Origin: JAAYKT01 sp964408955
GTDB lineage: Bacteria > Bacillota > Clostridia > Lutisporales > Lutisporaceae
DNA length: 33,140 bases
Assembly: GCA_964408955.1 (NCBI GenBank)
Contig: CAYPBK010000029.1
Coordinates: 1-33,140, forward strand
Reading direction: 5' to 3'
Below the pieces are notes generated by a model. That model was not told where the DNA came from. It saw only the letters and a list, made by a program, of their open reading frames with translations, and made no database searches. The translations under genes were made by a program, and so were the position numbers. Positions 13,460 to 21,921 of this stretch are shown in pieces (position 1 is the stretch's first letter; the number at the start of each line of letters is the position of its first letter).

Positions 13460-15943
13460 GTGGGAATAATAATAAAATTCATATTGAAAAATGTAAAATC
13501 AAATAAATTTAGGACATTTTTGATAATCACTTCCATAGCTATATCAACGGCATTATTTTTTGCATCCATGGCTATTTCTCTTACCGTAGAAAACATGTAT
13601 CGAGAAAGAATAAAAACCTTTTATGGCGGCGCAGAAATACAAATCCATGCAAACTCCGATTCTCCCGGCGACTACATTAAGCATCAAAAGGCTACAGAAT
13701 GTAAAAACATAGAGTATGCTGTGGGAATTCTCACTGCAGGAGGTTACTACAACCGGGGACGGGATGAACTGATACCCTTGAAAATAAGGGGTATGGAGCT
13801 GGACGATTTAAAGACTATGGGCTCCTTTGTTGCCACAGGTAAAACAAATATAGAGCCCTTTTCCGGGAACAAGGTGATAATAGCTAAAAGTGCGGCTAAG
13901 AAGTATGACCTGACTGTAGGAGATTCCATTGACATTGAAATTCTGGATCATAAAAAAAGGTTTAAAATAGGCGCAATATCAGAAGGAGTAGGCTTTTTCG
14001 CAGAAAACGGTAACAGCATGACTGTTGTAGCGCCTATAAATACTTTAAGCGATATGTATGGTTCAAAAGGAAGCTATACGGAGCTTTATATAAAGCTATT
14101 GGATAAGGAAAGAACCATAGAGACCCTTGAAGAATTGTCAGCAATTTATAAAGGCTACACAGTTAAGGAGACAATAACCAAGGAAGAAATAGATTTTGCC
14201 ACATCAGGTATTTCTATACCTTTTATAATGATGACGGGTGTTGTTTTGTTCATGAGCATATTTATTATGAATACTTCCTATAAAGTCATTATAACGGAAA
14301 GGCTGCCTGTAATCGGAACCTTTCGAAGCATCGGGGCGACAAAGAGATCTACGGATTCAATACTTTTGATTGAAAGTATGACCTATGGAGTTATTGGAGG
14401 AATTTTGGGATGTATATTAGGCTTAGGGGTTCTTTATGTCATGGCGCTAAACATAACGGACTGGGGAGAAGGAATGTCTATTAATATCAGCTATAACGCT
14501 TTTCATTTTATTTCTGCTTTTTCCGTTGCTTTTATTCTATCCATCATAAGCTCTTATTTTCCCATAAGAAAGGCAGCTAAAACTTCAGTAAAGGATATTA
14601 TATTAAGCACTACAGCAAAAGCCTATATCAATAAAAGGTGGAAGGCTTTTTTGGGAGGAATCTTATTGCCTTTATCCATCCTGATTCCGCCTATTGTTCC
14701 GCGAAGATTGATTTTAGTAGTAGGGTTTTGCGCCATGATGATGTCAATATTCTCCATAGTACTTCTCATACCTCATCTGAATCTGGTTTTTATAAAAATA
14801 TTTGAAAAAGCATATAGCAAAGTTTTCGGAAATGAAGGTATATTAGCAGCGAAAAATTTAAGGCAGAACAGAAGCATATTAAACAATACTTCCTTATTGG
14901 CAATCGGAATATCAGGCGTTTTTATGATAAACACCATAAGCGGAAGTGTGATGAAGGAGGTAACGAATTTTTATAACAATATGGCTTTTGATGTATTCTT
15001 TTGTGCAAGTCAGTTAGACAGGAATACATTGAATGTGTTAAGAGGTATAGAAGGAAGCGAGGGTGCATACGGGATATATGAATTGATAGGCACGGCTACA
15101 GATAGAGGCACTGTAAGGATAAGCCTGTTACAAGGGATAGAAACCGTTAAATTCAGAGAGTATTTACCTATAGATTTTGGCAAGGACGGAGATGCTTTAC
15201 TCATGAAATTAAATGAAGGCAGAAATATTTTATTAGCAAACTCCTTAAAGGATCAATTGGAAGCCTTCCCGGGAGATGTTATAGGAATTGATATGCCTAA
15301 AGGTATGAGATATTATAACGTTCTTGGTTTTTATAATTCTCTTATGTGTAATGGCAGCTATGCCTTGATATCTGATAAATATTTTAGACTGGATACCGGA
15401 GACAAATACTTTACGGAGATATATATAAAATCTAAGGAGCCGGAAAACGTAGCAGCAAAACTAAAAAAGAAATTTGCCAGGCGATATCCATGGGCCAGGA
15501 CTATGGCGGAAGCGGAGAAGGACAATAGGGAAGGGAATGAAATGATGTTTTCCCTAATGCTGGGATTTTCCGTTGCAGCTATGATAATAGGCATTTTTGG
15601 GGTTCTTAATAACTATACAATAAGCTTTATGGAGAGGAAAAGGTATTTGGCAATGTACCGCTCCTTAGGGATGAGCAAAGGGCAAATGATGAAAATGCTC
15701 TTTATCGAAGCGCTAAGCGGAGGCTTTGTAGGAGGTTTCATGGGAGCAGTAGGGGGAGTAATACTGATTTATACTATACCGGGTATCATGAAATACATAG
15801 GAGTTGATATCCCAATGCACTATTCATGGAGCTATATATGGATTTCCATTTTAAGCGGTGCCCTTATATCTGTTGTGGCGTCCTTGAGCCCTGGGATTAA
15901 GTCCTCAAGGCTCAGTATCATAGATAATATTAAGTATGAGTAA
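13460..15943 (+). CDS. ABC transporter permease with two FtsX/MacB-type domains
   Basis: This 827-residue permease has a membrane segment near the N-terminus (about 18-40) and a large extracellular segment (about 45-245). An FtsX-type block of three segments follows (about 252-275, 305-330, 348-367), with the coupling motif 'ERLPVIGTFRSIGATKRS'. A central hydrophobic region (about 397-440) leads to a second half starting around 470. This ends with another FtsX block ('ERKRYLAMYRSLGMSKGQMM' and two further segments to residue 827). It is a tandem, two-half exporter like those moving peptides or lipids with a LolD-type ATPase. The start is GTG at 13460 after GAGGTGG. It forms an operon with the ATPase and lipoprotein genes that follow; the substrate is unknown. 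Confidence 0.92.
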   Translation: MGIIIKFILKNVKSNKFRTFLIITSIAISTALFFASMAISLTVENMYRERIKTFYGGAEIQIHANSDSPGDYIKHQKATECKNIEYAVGILTAGGYYNRGRDELIPLKIRGMELDDLKTMGSFVATGKTNIEPFSGNKVIIAKSAAKKYDLTVGDSIDIEILDHKKRFKIGAISEGVGFFAENGNSMTVVAPINTLSDMYGSKGSYTELYIKLLDKERTIETLEELSAIYKGYTVKETITKEEIDFATSGISIPFIMMTGVVLFMSIFIMNTSYKVIITERLPVIGTFRSIGATKRSTDSILLIESMTYGVIGGILGCILGLGVLYVMALNITDWGEGMSINISYNAFHFISAFSVAFILSIISSYFPIRKAAKTSVKDIILSTTAKAYINKRWKAFLGGILLPLSILIPPIVPRRLILVVGFCAMMMSIFSIVLLIPHLNLVFIKIFEKAYSKVFGNEGILAAKNLRQNRSILNNTSLLAIGISGVFMINTISGSVMKEVTNFYNNMAFDVFFCASQLDRNTLNVLRGIEGSEGAYGIYELIGTATDRGTVRISLLQGIETVKFREYLPIDFGKDGDALLMKLNEGRNILLANSLKDQLEAFPGDVIGIDMPKGMRYYNVLGFYNSLMCNGSYALISDKYFRLDTGDKYFTEIYIKSKEPENVAAKLKKKFARRYPWARTMAEAEKDNREGNEMMFSLMLGFSVAAMIIGIFGVLNNYTISFMERKRYLAMYRSLGMSKGQMMKMLFIEALSGGFVGGFMGAVGGVILIYTIPGIMKYIGVDIPMHYSWSYIWISILSGALISVVASLSPGIKSSRLSIIDNIKYE

Positions 15944-15959
15944 TAGGGGGTAAAAAATA

Positions 15960-16637
15960 TTGATAGCGGCTATTAAAATAAGCAACCTTAATAAAATATA
16001 TAAAATGGGTAAGGTAGAGGTTGAAGTGTTGAAGGATGTCAGTATAGTAATTAAAGAAGGTGAATTTGTATCAGTGATGGGACCTTCAGGCTCCGGAAAA
16101 AGCACTTTACTATACCTCATTGGAGCATTAGATAAGCCTACCTCCGGCAGCATTGAAATTATAGGAAAAGAGATAGCAAAAATGTCGGATAAGGAGCAAA
16201 GCATAATGAGGAGAAGAGATTTGGGCTTTATATTTCAATTTTATAACTTGATTCCAAATTTGAATGTAGAGGAGAATATAATGCTGCCCATCATGCTGGA
16301 TAGGAAGCCTATAAAAAAATATAAGGAAAGGCTTATGGAGATACTTGAAATAACAGGGCTGAAGGAGAGGCGGGGGCATACCCCGGCGGAGCTGTCCGGG
16401 GGACAGCAGCAAAGAGTTGCCATTGCCAGGGCATTGATAAACGAACCGAACATTATTTTAGCTGACGAGCCTACAGGTAATCTGGATTCCAAATCAGGCA
16501 CGGATATAATGGCGCTTTTAAAAAAGATTAACAAAGAAAAAGGAAAAACGATTGTACAGGTAACTCATTCAAAGGAGGCTGCAGGCTATGGCAGCCGCAT
16601 GATTAATGTGAGAGATGGGATGGTGCTGGAAGGATGA
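15960..16637 (+). CDS. ABC transporter ATP-binding protein, LolD/MacB type
   Basis: This 225-residue nucleotide-binding domain is complete. It has Walker A 'GPSGSGKST' (41-49), Q-loop 'FQFYNLIPNL' (92-101), signature 'LSGGQQQRVAIARAL' (145-159), Walker B and catalytic glutamate 'IILADEPTGNLD' (165-176), and the H-loop 'VQVTHS' near 203. The 'ADEPTGNLD' form is typical of the MacB/LolD/FtsE group that powers mechanotransmission-type exporters. The start is TTG at 15960, with AGGGGG at 15945-15950. It lies 16 bases after the permease and overlaps the lipoprotein gene by four bases (ATGA), so the three are surely co-translated. Confidence 0.95.
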   Translation: MIAAIKISNLNKIYKMGKVEVEVLKDVSIVIKEGEFVSVMGPSGSGKSTLLYLIGALDKPTSGSIEIIGKEIAKMSDKEQSIMRRRDLGFIFQFYNLIPNLNVEENIMLPIMLDRKPIKKYKERLMEILEITGLKERRGHTPAELSGGQQQRVAIARALINEPNIILADEPTGNLDSKSGTDIMALLKKINKEKGKTIVQVTHSKEAAGYGSRMINVRDGMVLEG

Positions 16638-17665
16638 AAAGGTCATTATTAATTATTTTACTAATCATTACAATTTTTTTATGTTCCTGTGGTAAAAAAG
16701 TTGAAACTGTTGATAATACGTTGGGAGATGAGCCTCAAGGGCTGCAGTATATTGAAGCCTTTGGCATTGTTAAAGGTGATAATGCCATAAATATTGCTCT
16801 TCCAATATCAGCAATGGTGGAAAAAGTAAATGTGACAGAGGGGCAAAGAGTATCAAAGGATGAGGCTATTGTAGTCTTTGATTTAAAGTATTACAATCTG
16901 CAATTAAAGGAAAAACAAGCGGAGCTTAGAGGCTTAAAAATTGAAAGGGCTGCATTAGAGGCTGAACTGGCAAAGAATTGGGATGATTTGCCGGATATAA
17001 AGGTTTTTAAAAGCGAAAAGGATTATGCCGCTGTTTATTATGAGGAGGCAGTAGCGGAAAGAGATAAGCAAAAAAAGCTGCTAGATTCCGGTATAATTTC
17101 TCCCAGCGAATTTGAAATATATGAAAAAGCAGTGAATTTGAAAGGAAGGGCTATAACAGAAATAGAACTGGAGGAGGAAAAAGCTGAGTATTCCTTTAAT
17201 GAAGGAAAAAACAGAATTACTACAGAGCTGGAGGGCATAGAAAGCAAAATTGCAGCAATGGAAGTGGGTATAAGGACAGTGGGAGACAAAATAAAGAAGG
17301 ATTATATTAATAGCGACTGTATAATATCCACCATAGACAATGGAATGGTCTTTGATTTAGACTGCACCGCCGGGGACTTACTTCAAGAAGGGAAAAAGGC
17401 TTTAAGCTTAATGGATTTGGACAGTTTATATATAGAGGCTAACGTAAATGAAGAGTTTATAAAAGGTGTAAAAAAAGGTTCAAAGGTTTTGATAATTCCT
17501 GAAGCGGATAAAGGTCGGGAATATAAAGGTACAGTTACATTTATAAGCCAAGGCGCATTTAATATAAATGGTCAAACAAATGTACCCGTACATATTGAAG
17601 TGGAAAATATTGATGATTTTCTAAAATACGGTTTTAACGTTGATTTACAAATTTTTATTGAGTAA
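16634..17665 (+). CDS. Lipoprotein periplasmic-adaptor-like protein (HlyD/MacA type)
   Basis: This 343-residue protein has an N-terminal hydrophobic signal (residues 4-16) ending in a lipobox-like 'LCSC', so Cys19 would be lipidated and the protein anchored outside the membrane. The barrel-sandwich half-motif 'IALPISAMVEKVNVTEGQRV' (about 50-75) precedes a long charged helical coiled-coil region (about 85-215). The returning half ('CIISTIDNGMVFDLDCTAGD') and beta-barrel follow. This is the adaptor architecture of MacA/HlyD proteins. In Gram-positive bacteria such adaptors assist an FtsX-type exporter without an outer-membrane channel. It is the last gene of the exporter operon; its end faces that of the FMN-binding gene 22 bases away. 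Confidence 0.88.
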   Translation: MKRSLLIILLIITIFLCSCGKKVETVDNTLGDEPQGLQYIEAFGIVKGDNAINIALPISAMVEKVNVTEGQRVSKDEAIVVFDLKYYNLQLKEKQAELRGLKIERAALEAELAKNWDDLPDIKVFKSEKDYAAVYYEEAVAERDKQKKLLDSGIISPSEFEIYEKAVNLKGRAITEIELEEEKAEYSFNEGKNRITTELEGIESKIAAMEVGIRTVGDKIKKDYINSDCIISTIDNGMVFDLDCTAGDLLQEGKKALSLMDLDSLYIEANVNEEFIKGVKKGSKVLIIPEADKGREYKGTVTFISQGAFNINGQTNVPVHIEVENIDDFLKYGFNVDLQIFIE

Positions 17666-17687
17666 TTAAGTAGTAAAAGATAAGTAT

Positions 17688-18071
17688 TTACTTTAATGCA
17701 TTCTCTATTGCTTTCAAAATGATTTTGCTGCTGTAGGTAGCACCGGATACGACATCAACATCTAATGTTTGTTTCTGAATGACCTCCTCCGGTATTGCCT
17801 CAGCCGCTTTTCCTTTCCCGTTGTCATGCTTCAGCAGCTTGATATCAGTGATAACGGAGCTTTCCACGGTAACGCTTACCTCCGCCGTTATGGGGAAAGC
17901 CTTGTGCATTCCAAAATATGTGCCATCTGGGATTTTTGTTAAATCTACATTCTCAATTTTCAGGCTCTTTAGCCCCTCAAGATTTTTCTCTATCATCGGC
18001 TTAGCTCCGGCAATTGCAATAAAAAGTACCAGTATGACAATTACTAAAGATAATCTAACTTTTTTACTCAT
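17688..18071 (-). CDS. Membrane-anchored FMN-binding domain protein with an ApbE-type flavinylation motif
   Basis: This 127-residue protein has an N-terminal membrane anchor (residues 6-23) and one FMN_bind domain exposed outside the cell. 'DVVSGAT' (106-112) fits the covalent flavinylation pattern D-x-x-[S/T]-G-A-[T/S], making Thr112 the predicted FMN attachment site for an ApbE flavin transferase. Such small proteins carry electrons in extracytosolic electron-transfer chains. No ApbE gene or partner reductase is visible nearby, so the partner must be encoded elsewhere. The start follows AAGGAG on the minus strand. The gene converges with the exporter operon; there is no sign it functions with it. 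Confidence 0.88.
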   Translation of the reverse strand: MSKKVRLSLVIVILVLFIAIAGAKPMIEKNLEGLKSLKIENVDLTKIPDGTYFGMHKAFPITAEVSVTVESSVITDIKLLKHDNGKGKAAEAIPEEVIQKQTLDVDVVSGATYSSKIILKAIENALK

Positions 18072-18152
18072 ATGAATCTCCTTAATATAAAATCCTATTA
18101 TTAATAATCAATTATAGCATTATATGCTAAAAAGAAGCTATTTTGCTATAAA

Positions 18153-18192
18153 ATTATTTAAGCTATCGGTTATTTCCGATAGCTTAAATAAT
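18153..18192. terminator. Perfect 17-base-pair hairpin, probable terminator of the PrsA-like gene
   Basis: The 17 bases 18153-18169 are exactly complementary to 18176-18192, with a six-base loop. It lies about 75 bases past the stop of the minus-strand foldase gene and upstream of the FMN-binding gene. The minus-strand reading continues with TTTATAGC and the plus-strand reading with CTATTTTT, so it may stop transcription in either direction. Confidence 0.75.
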
Positions 18193-18267
18193 CTATTTTT
18201 AATTTCGAGATTTCAAAGAAAGGAAATATACCGTCTTAATATCCCAAAGGCCTATTCGCTTAATATA

Positions 18268-19164
18268 TTATTGAAAGAGAATATTTTCTATCTTATAATC
18301 TTGAGATTTCATTTGATACCATTCAGAATAGGCTTCCGGAACTTTTTGTTCAAAAATTATATCCCTTACTTTATCCTTGTTTTCTTCATAGGTGGCTTCC
18401 TTAGCTTCCTTCTTCTCTTCAACTTCTATTATATGATAGCCAAATTCCGTTTGAACCGGGTCGCTTATCTTACCGATTTCTGCCGCAAAGGCAACCTCTT
18501 CAAAAGGTCCAACCATAGCACCTCTGGTGAAGAAGCCCAGCTCTCCGCCTTGATTTTTATTACTTTCATCCTTTGAATGTTCGCCCGCTAGCGTTGCAAA
18601 ATCCTCTCCTGCCGCCAGCTTATCCTTTATTTCTTTAGCCTCTTCTTCACTGTCTACTAAAATATGTCTTGCTCTGACTTGCTCCTCCTGATCAAAGCTT
18701 TCTTTGTTTTCTTCAAAAAAGCTTATTATTTCTTCTTCAGCTATTGTAATATGAGGCTCAAGAAGCTTTTTGATTTGCAGGTTTTTTTCTATATTGGATT
18801 TTATAGTGTCAAAGGAATATCCGTAAAGCGTTATCATCTGCTCGAAGTTCTCTCTGCTACCGTATTGCTCAGAGATAATATCCAATTCCTTTTCAATATC
18901 CTCTTCCGTTACACTTATATTTTCTTTTTTAAGCTCCAGATCAATGATCTTATTGCTTATTAAAACCTCCAGGGCTGATTTCCCGTTTTCAGCAATCATA
19001 GCATCATATAAATCTTCCTTTGTAATAACCTCATTATCAACCTTTGCAACTATTTCACTATCCTTTGATTTATTAGAGTAGTAAAGTGCGCCGATAAGTA
19101 TTATTATTACGGCTGCCGCTATTATTGCAACAATTTTCGTATTCTTTTCTTTTAGAAATTCCAT
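18268..19164 (-). CDS. PrsA-like membrane-anchored peptidyl-prolyl cis-trans isomerase (parvulin type)
   Basis: This 298-residue protein has a short cytoplasmic start ('MEFLKEKNTK'), a membrane anchor (about 12-30), and a SurA/PrsA-like helical domain (about 40-150: 'VAKVDNEVITKEDLYDAMI'). A parvulin domain follows (about 165-262), with 'VRARHILVDSEEEAKEI', 'SKDESNKNQGGELGFF' and 'TEFGYHIIEVEE'. It would help fold proteins on the outer face of the membrane. There is no lipobox cysteine, unlike classical PrsA, so a transmembrane anchor replaces the lipid. ATG at 19164 is preferred over an in-frame GTG at 19179 because AAAGGTG lies directly in front of the GTG and is well spaced for the ATG. 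It is monocistronic, divergent from the cobalamin operon. Confidence 0.9.
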   Translation of the reverse strand: MEFLKEKNTKIVAIIAAAVIIILIGALYYSNKSKDSEIVAKVDNEVITKEDLYDAMIAENGKSALEVLISNKIIDLELKKENISVTEEDIEKELDIISEQYGSRENFEQMITLYGYSFDTIKSNIEKNLQIKKLLEPHITIAEEEIISFFEENKESFDQEEQVRARHILVDSEEEAKEIKDKLAAGEDFATLAGEHSKDESNKNQGGELGFFTRGAMVGPFEEVAFAAEIGKISDPVQTEFGYHIIEVEEKKEAKEATYEENKDKVRDIIFEQKVPEAYSEWYQMKSQDYKIENILFQ

Positions 19165-19418
19165 TGTAAAATAACACACCTTTCAAATTATTACCATGCT
19201 AAGCCAATGTCCAAGCAATAAAACTATTCTATCATAAAATTCTTAAATTTACCTTAAAAATTTTAAGTATTTTTATAAAACAAGATTCCTTGTTCAATAA
19301 GTATGACATTATACAAAAAGCATATATTTGTCAATAAGTACGGATAGCCTTTGCAACTCCAATCTTGTTACAGATTATAAAATATATTAACCCATATTAA
19401 ATCTAAACTATGATGAGT

Positions 19419-19440
19419 ATTTCCCGGGAAATAATTTCCC
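19419..19440. promoter_or_regulatory. Overlapping perfect palindromes in the divergent intergenic region 19165-19630
   Basis: ATTTCCCGGGAAAT (19419-19432) is a perfect 14-base palindrome. It overlaps a second one, GGGAAATAATTTCCC (19426-19440), giving three alternating TTTCCC half-sites. A fourth, TATTTCCCAG, lies at about 19523-19532. A TATAAT at 19564-19569 could be the -10 of the cobalamin operon, with a weak -35. The arrangement looks like tandem operator sites for a dimeric regulator I cannot identify. The rest of this 466-base stretch is AT-rich with no gene; I see no cobalamin or SAM riboswitch. Confidence 0.5.
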
Positions 19441-19630
19441 GTTTGTAGATTATATAAACACCAAACTGCAAGCTTATTCTAATTAGAAGTATTGCCTTTT
19501 TATTATGGATTATTAAAAAATATTATTTCCCAGTTGCTTCTTTAAAAATTTTGCCCTTTACTCTATAATTTAGATTAATAATGGTTTTTTACGCTTAGTA
19601 TATAAAATTCCTTAGGTAACTTTTGGGGAG

Positions 19631-20332
19631 ATGATCTGGATTTCTATTTATATAAAAACGGAAATAAGCTTTAAACCTGACGATAGTCTTTTATTAAAGC
19701 TTTTAAAAATAAAGGATAATGACTCCATGATAAAGGAAGCTTTGACTATTTTAAACAAAGTAAAGGATTTGGTGAAACCCAAGCTCATTATAAAAAAGGT
19801 GGAAATAAATGAAATTGGGAAGGGATATATCCTCATTAACAACATAAGTCTGAATAGCAGAATCCTTGCAAAAAAAGCTGAGGGTAGCCGCAGTAATACG
19901 GCTTATCTTTTTATTGCCGTAGGCGGAAATGAAATAGATGAGCTTACTATGTCAGTGACTGATTATTATGAAAGCTATGTTTTAGACCAAATTGCCTATA
20001 TGAGCTGTGTAAGGGCTTTGGAAGCTGTAAAAAGCGCATTGGTTAAAGAGTTCAATGTTAAGAAATATATTACACTGCTTCCCGGCTCGTTGCCTGATTG
20101 GGATGCTTCGGAGCTATTAAAAATAACGGATATCATAGGTGATGACTATTCAAAAATTGGAGTTGGAATAACAGAGATGGGAATGCTTAAGCCTGCGAAA
20201 TCCGTTTGCGGATTAGCTATTGAGTCGGAGGATTCATTTAGCAGCTGTGAAATTTGCACAAAGGAAAACTGTCCTAACAGGGAAGCAGAGTTAGACATGA
20301 TGAAGCATAAAGAACTGGTGTTAGAGGAGTAA
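19631..20332 (+). CDS. Stand-alone vitamin B12-dependent methionine synthase activation domain protein
   Basis: This 233-residue protein resembles the C-terminal activation domain of cobalamin-dependent methionine synthase: 'AYLFIAVGGNEIDELT', 'YVLDQIAYMSCVRALEAVKS', 'TLLPGSLPDWDASELLKI', and the C-terminal 'IGVGITEMGMLKPAKSVCGL'. In MetH this domain binds SAM and remethylates cob(II)alamin after oxidation. Here it is separate from the catalytic modules, as is common in Clostridia. A cysteine-rich tail ('CEICTKENCPNREAE', about 208-222) could bind a metal or cluster. The start at ATG 19631 touches GGGGAG directly, so the true start could be slightly different. It is coupled to the RACo-like gene four bases downstream. 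Confidence 0.88.
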   Translation: MIWISIYIKTEISFKPDDSLLLKLLKIKDNDSMIKEALTILNKVKDLVKPKLIIKKVEINEIGKGYILINNISLNSRILAKKAEGSRSNTAYLFIAVGGNEIDELTMSVTDYYESYVLDQIAYMSCVRALEAVKSALVKEFNVKKYITLLPGSLPDWDASELLKITDIIGDDYSKIGVGITEMGMLKPAKSVCGLAIESEDSFSSCEICTKENCPNREAELDMMKHKELVLEE

Positions 20333-20336
20333 CAGT

Positions 20337-21884
20337 ATGAAGTATTATTTAACATGTGAGAAACCAGGGATGATGTTATCCGAGATGCTGCAGCGTTCGG
20401 ATATTAGCTTTGAGCTGCCTTGCTCCGGCAATGGTATTTGTGGCAAATGCAAGGTTAGAATTACTCAGGGGAGCTTGTCACCCATAGGAGAAGCCGAAAA
20501 AAAGCTTTTAAAAGAAGCTGAAGTAAAGGAAGGCTATAGATTGGCTTGCTTTACGGAGGTTTTTTCTGATGTAATTGTTGATAGAGAAGAAAAAACTGCG
20601 GATATTTTGGCAGAAGGCTTATACGGTGACTACCCTTTAGACCGTGTTTTCAAAAAGGAAGAATATGGCGTAGCTATTGATATTGGGACTACAACTATTG
20701 TGATTAACCTATTCAAAGGGGATTCTTCATATTTGATTGGCAGGGCGGCGGAGCTTAACAACCAAAGAAAATTTGGCGCTGATATAATATCCCGTATAGA
20801 ATATTCTATGACTAAAGGTTTAAGCCACCTTCATTTTACCATCGTCAATCAGATTAATAAAATGATAGATGATCTATGCAAAAGAATGTCCATAAAAGAC
20901 AAAGAGATTAAATATGGAGTCATTACAGGAAATACCGTCATGCTGCACTTTTTTAACAATTTTGAGCCTGACGGGATGGCTTTTTATCCTTTTACCCCTA
21001 AATCTTTATTCGGTGATTATATAAATACTGATATAGGTCTCAATATTAGCCCGGAGGCTAAAATATACATACCTCCTTGTGTTTCCTCCTATGTAGGAGC
21101 CGATACGGTATGCGCTATTTTGTCCAGTAAAATGACAGATAAAAAAGAAAGCTCCTTGATAATAGATATGGGTACAAACGGCGAAATAGGTCTTTTTATA
21201 GAGGATGAGGTAATATGCTGCGCCACAGCGGCGGGGCCTGCCTTTGAAGGTGTTGGGATAGATTATGGTTCTCCCGCTGTAGAGGGAGCAATAAGTACTG
21301 TCTATTTTGATGAAAGCTCTTACACCATCAAATATAAAACAATAGGAGATAAAGACCCGGTAAGTATATGTGGCTCCGGAATTATTGATGCGGCTGCCGT
21401 GCTTTTAAGGCGAGGTATTATTGATAAAACTGGTAGAATACAAAAAGAGGGACACTCTTTTTCAAAAAACATAGTGGAAAGAGAAGAAAGTTTATTTTTC
21501 AAATTTCATGACTGCGATATTACTATTTCCCAAAAGGATATAAGACAAATTCAGTTAGCCAAAGGCGCAATTGCCGGGGGTATCAATACTTTATTATCAG
21601 AAAAAGGAATAGAGGCACGGGACATAGACAGGCTTTATATTTGCGGAGGCTTTGGCCATCATCTTAACCTTGATTCTGCCGAATATATCGGTCTTATTCC
21701 TCCCGGAAGCAAGGATAAAGCAATGGTTATAGGAAATGGTGCGTTAAGCGGAGCATCTGAAATTGTCTTAAATAAACTCTCTATTGAAAAGTGCCGTGGG
21801 ATTGCAGATAAATGCCGGGACGTAGAGCTCTCTACAAATCCATATTTTATGGAGGAATTTATAAAGCAGATGTCCTTTATATAG
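20337..21884 (+). CDS. RACo-like reductive activator of corrinoid proteins (2Fe-2S plus ASKHA domain, DUF4445)
   Basis: This 515-residue protein has an N-terminal [2Fe-2S] domain with Cys29, Cys35, Cys38 and Cys71 ('PCSGNGICGKCKVRI' and 'LACF'). A linker is followed by an ASKHA ATPase: phosphate-1 'VAIDIGTTTIVINLF' (about 112-126), 'IIDMGTNGEIGLF' (about 282-294), 'SICGSGIIDAAAVL' and 'YICGGFGHHLN' (about 436-446). RACo proteins use ATP to push low-potential electrons onto Co(II) corrinoids and so revive inactive B12 enzymes. The pairing with a methionine-synthase activation domain makes methionine synthase or a related corrinoid methyltransferase the probable client, though none is in the window. 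GAGGAG at the end of the upstream gene serves as ribosome binding site. Confidence 0.93.
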   Translation: MKYYLTCEKPGMMLSEMLQRSDISFELPCSGNGICGKCKVRITQGSLSPIGEAEKKLLKEAEVKEGYRLACFTEVFSDVIVDREEKTADILAEGLYGDYPLDRVFKKEEYGVAIDIGTTTIVINLFKGDSSYLIGRAAELNNQRKFGADIISRIEYSMTKGLSHLHFTIVNQINKMIDDLCKRMSIKDKEIKYGVITGNTVMLHFFNNFEPDGMAFYPFTPKSLFGDYINTDIGLNISPEAKIYIPPCVSSYVGADTVCAILSSKMTDKKESSLIIDMGTNGEIGLFIEDEVICCATAAGPAFEGVGIDYGSPAVEGAISTVYFDESSYTIKYKTIGDKDPVSICGSGIIDAAAVLLRRGIIDKTGRIQKEGHSFSKNIVEREESLFFKFHDCDITISQKDIRQIQLAKGAIAGGINTLLSEKGIEARDIDRLYICGGFGHHLNLDSAEYIGLIPPGSKDKAMVIGNGALSGASEIVLNKLSIEKCRGIADKCRDVELSTNPYFMEEFIKQMSFI

Positions 21885-21921
21885 CATTGAAGAATTGTAC
21901 GGGATGAAAAGCATATAGTAA

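Noticed and set aside
18124..18576. 150-codon plus-strand open frame antisense to the foldase gene
   Set aside because: It overlaps a well supported PrsA-like gene and a terminator hairpin and shows no protein-like features.
19165..19630. Cobalamin or SAM riboswitch before the B12 repair operon
   Set aside because: I looked for the conserved cores and found none; only the TTTCCC palindromes stand out.
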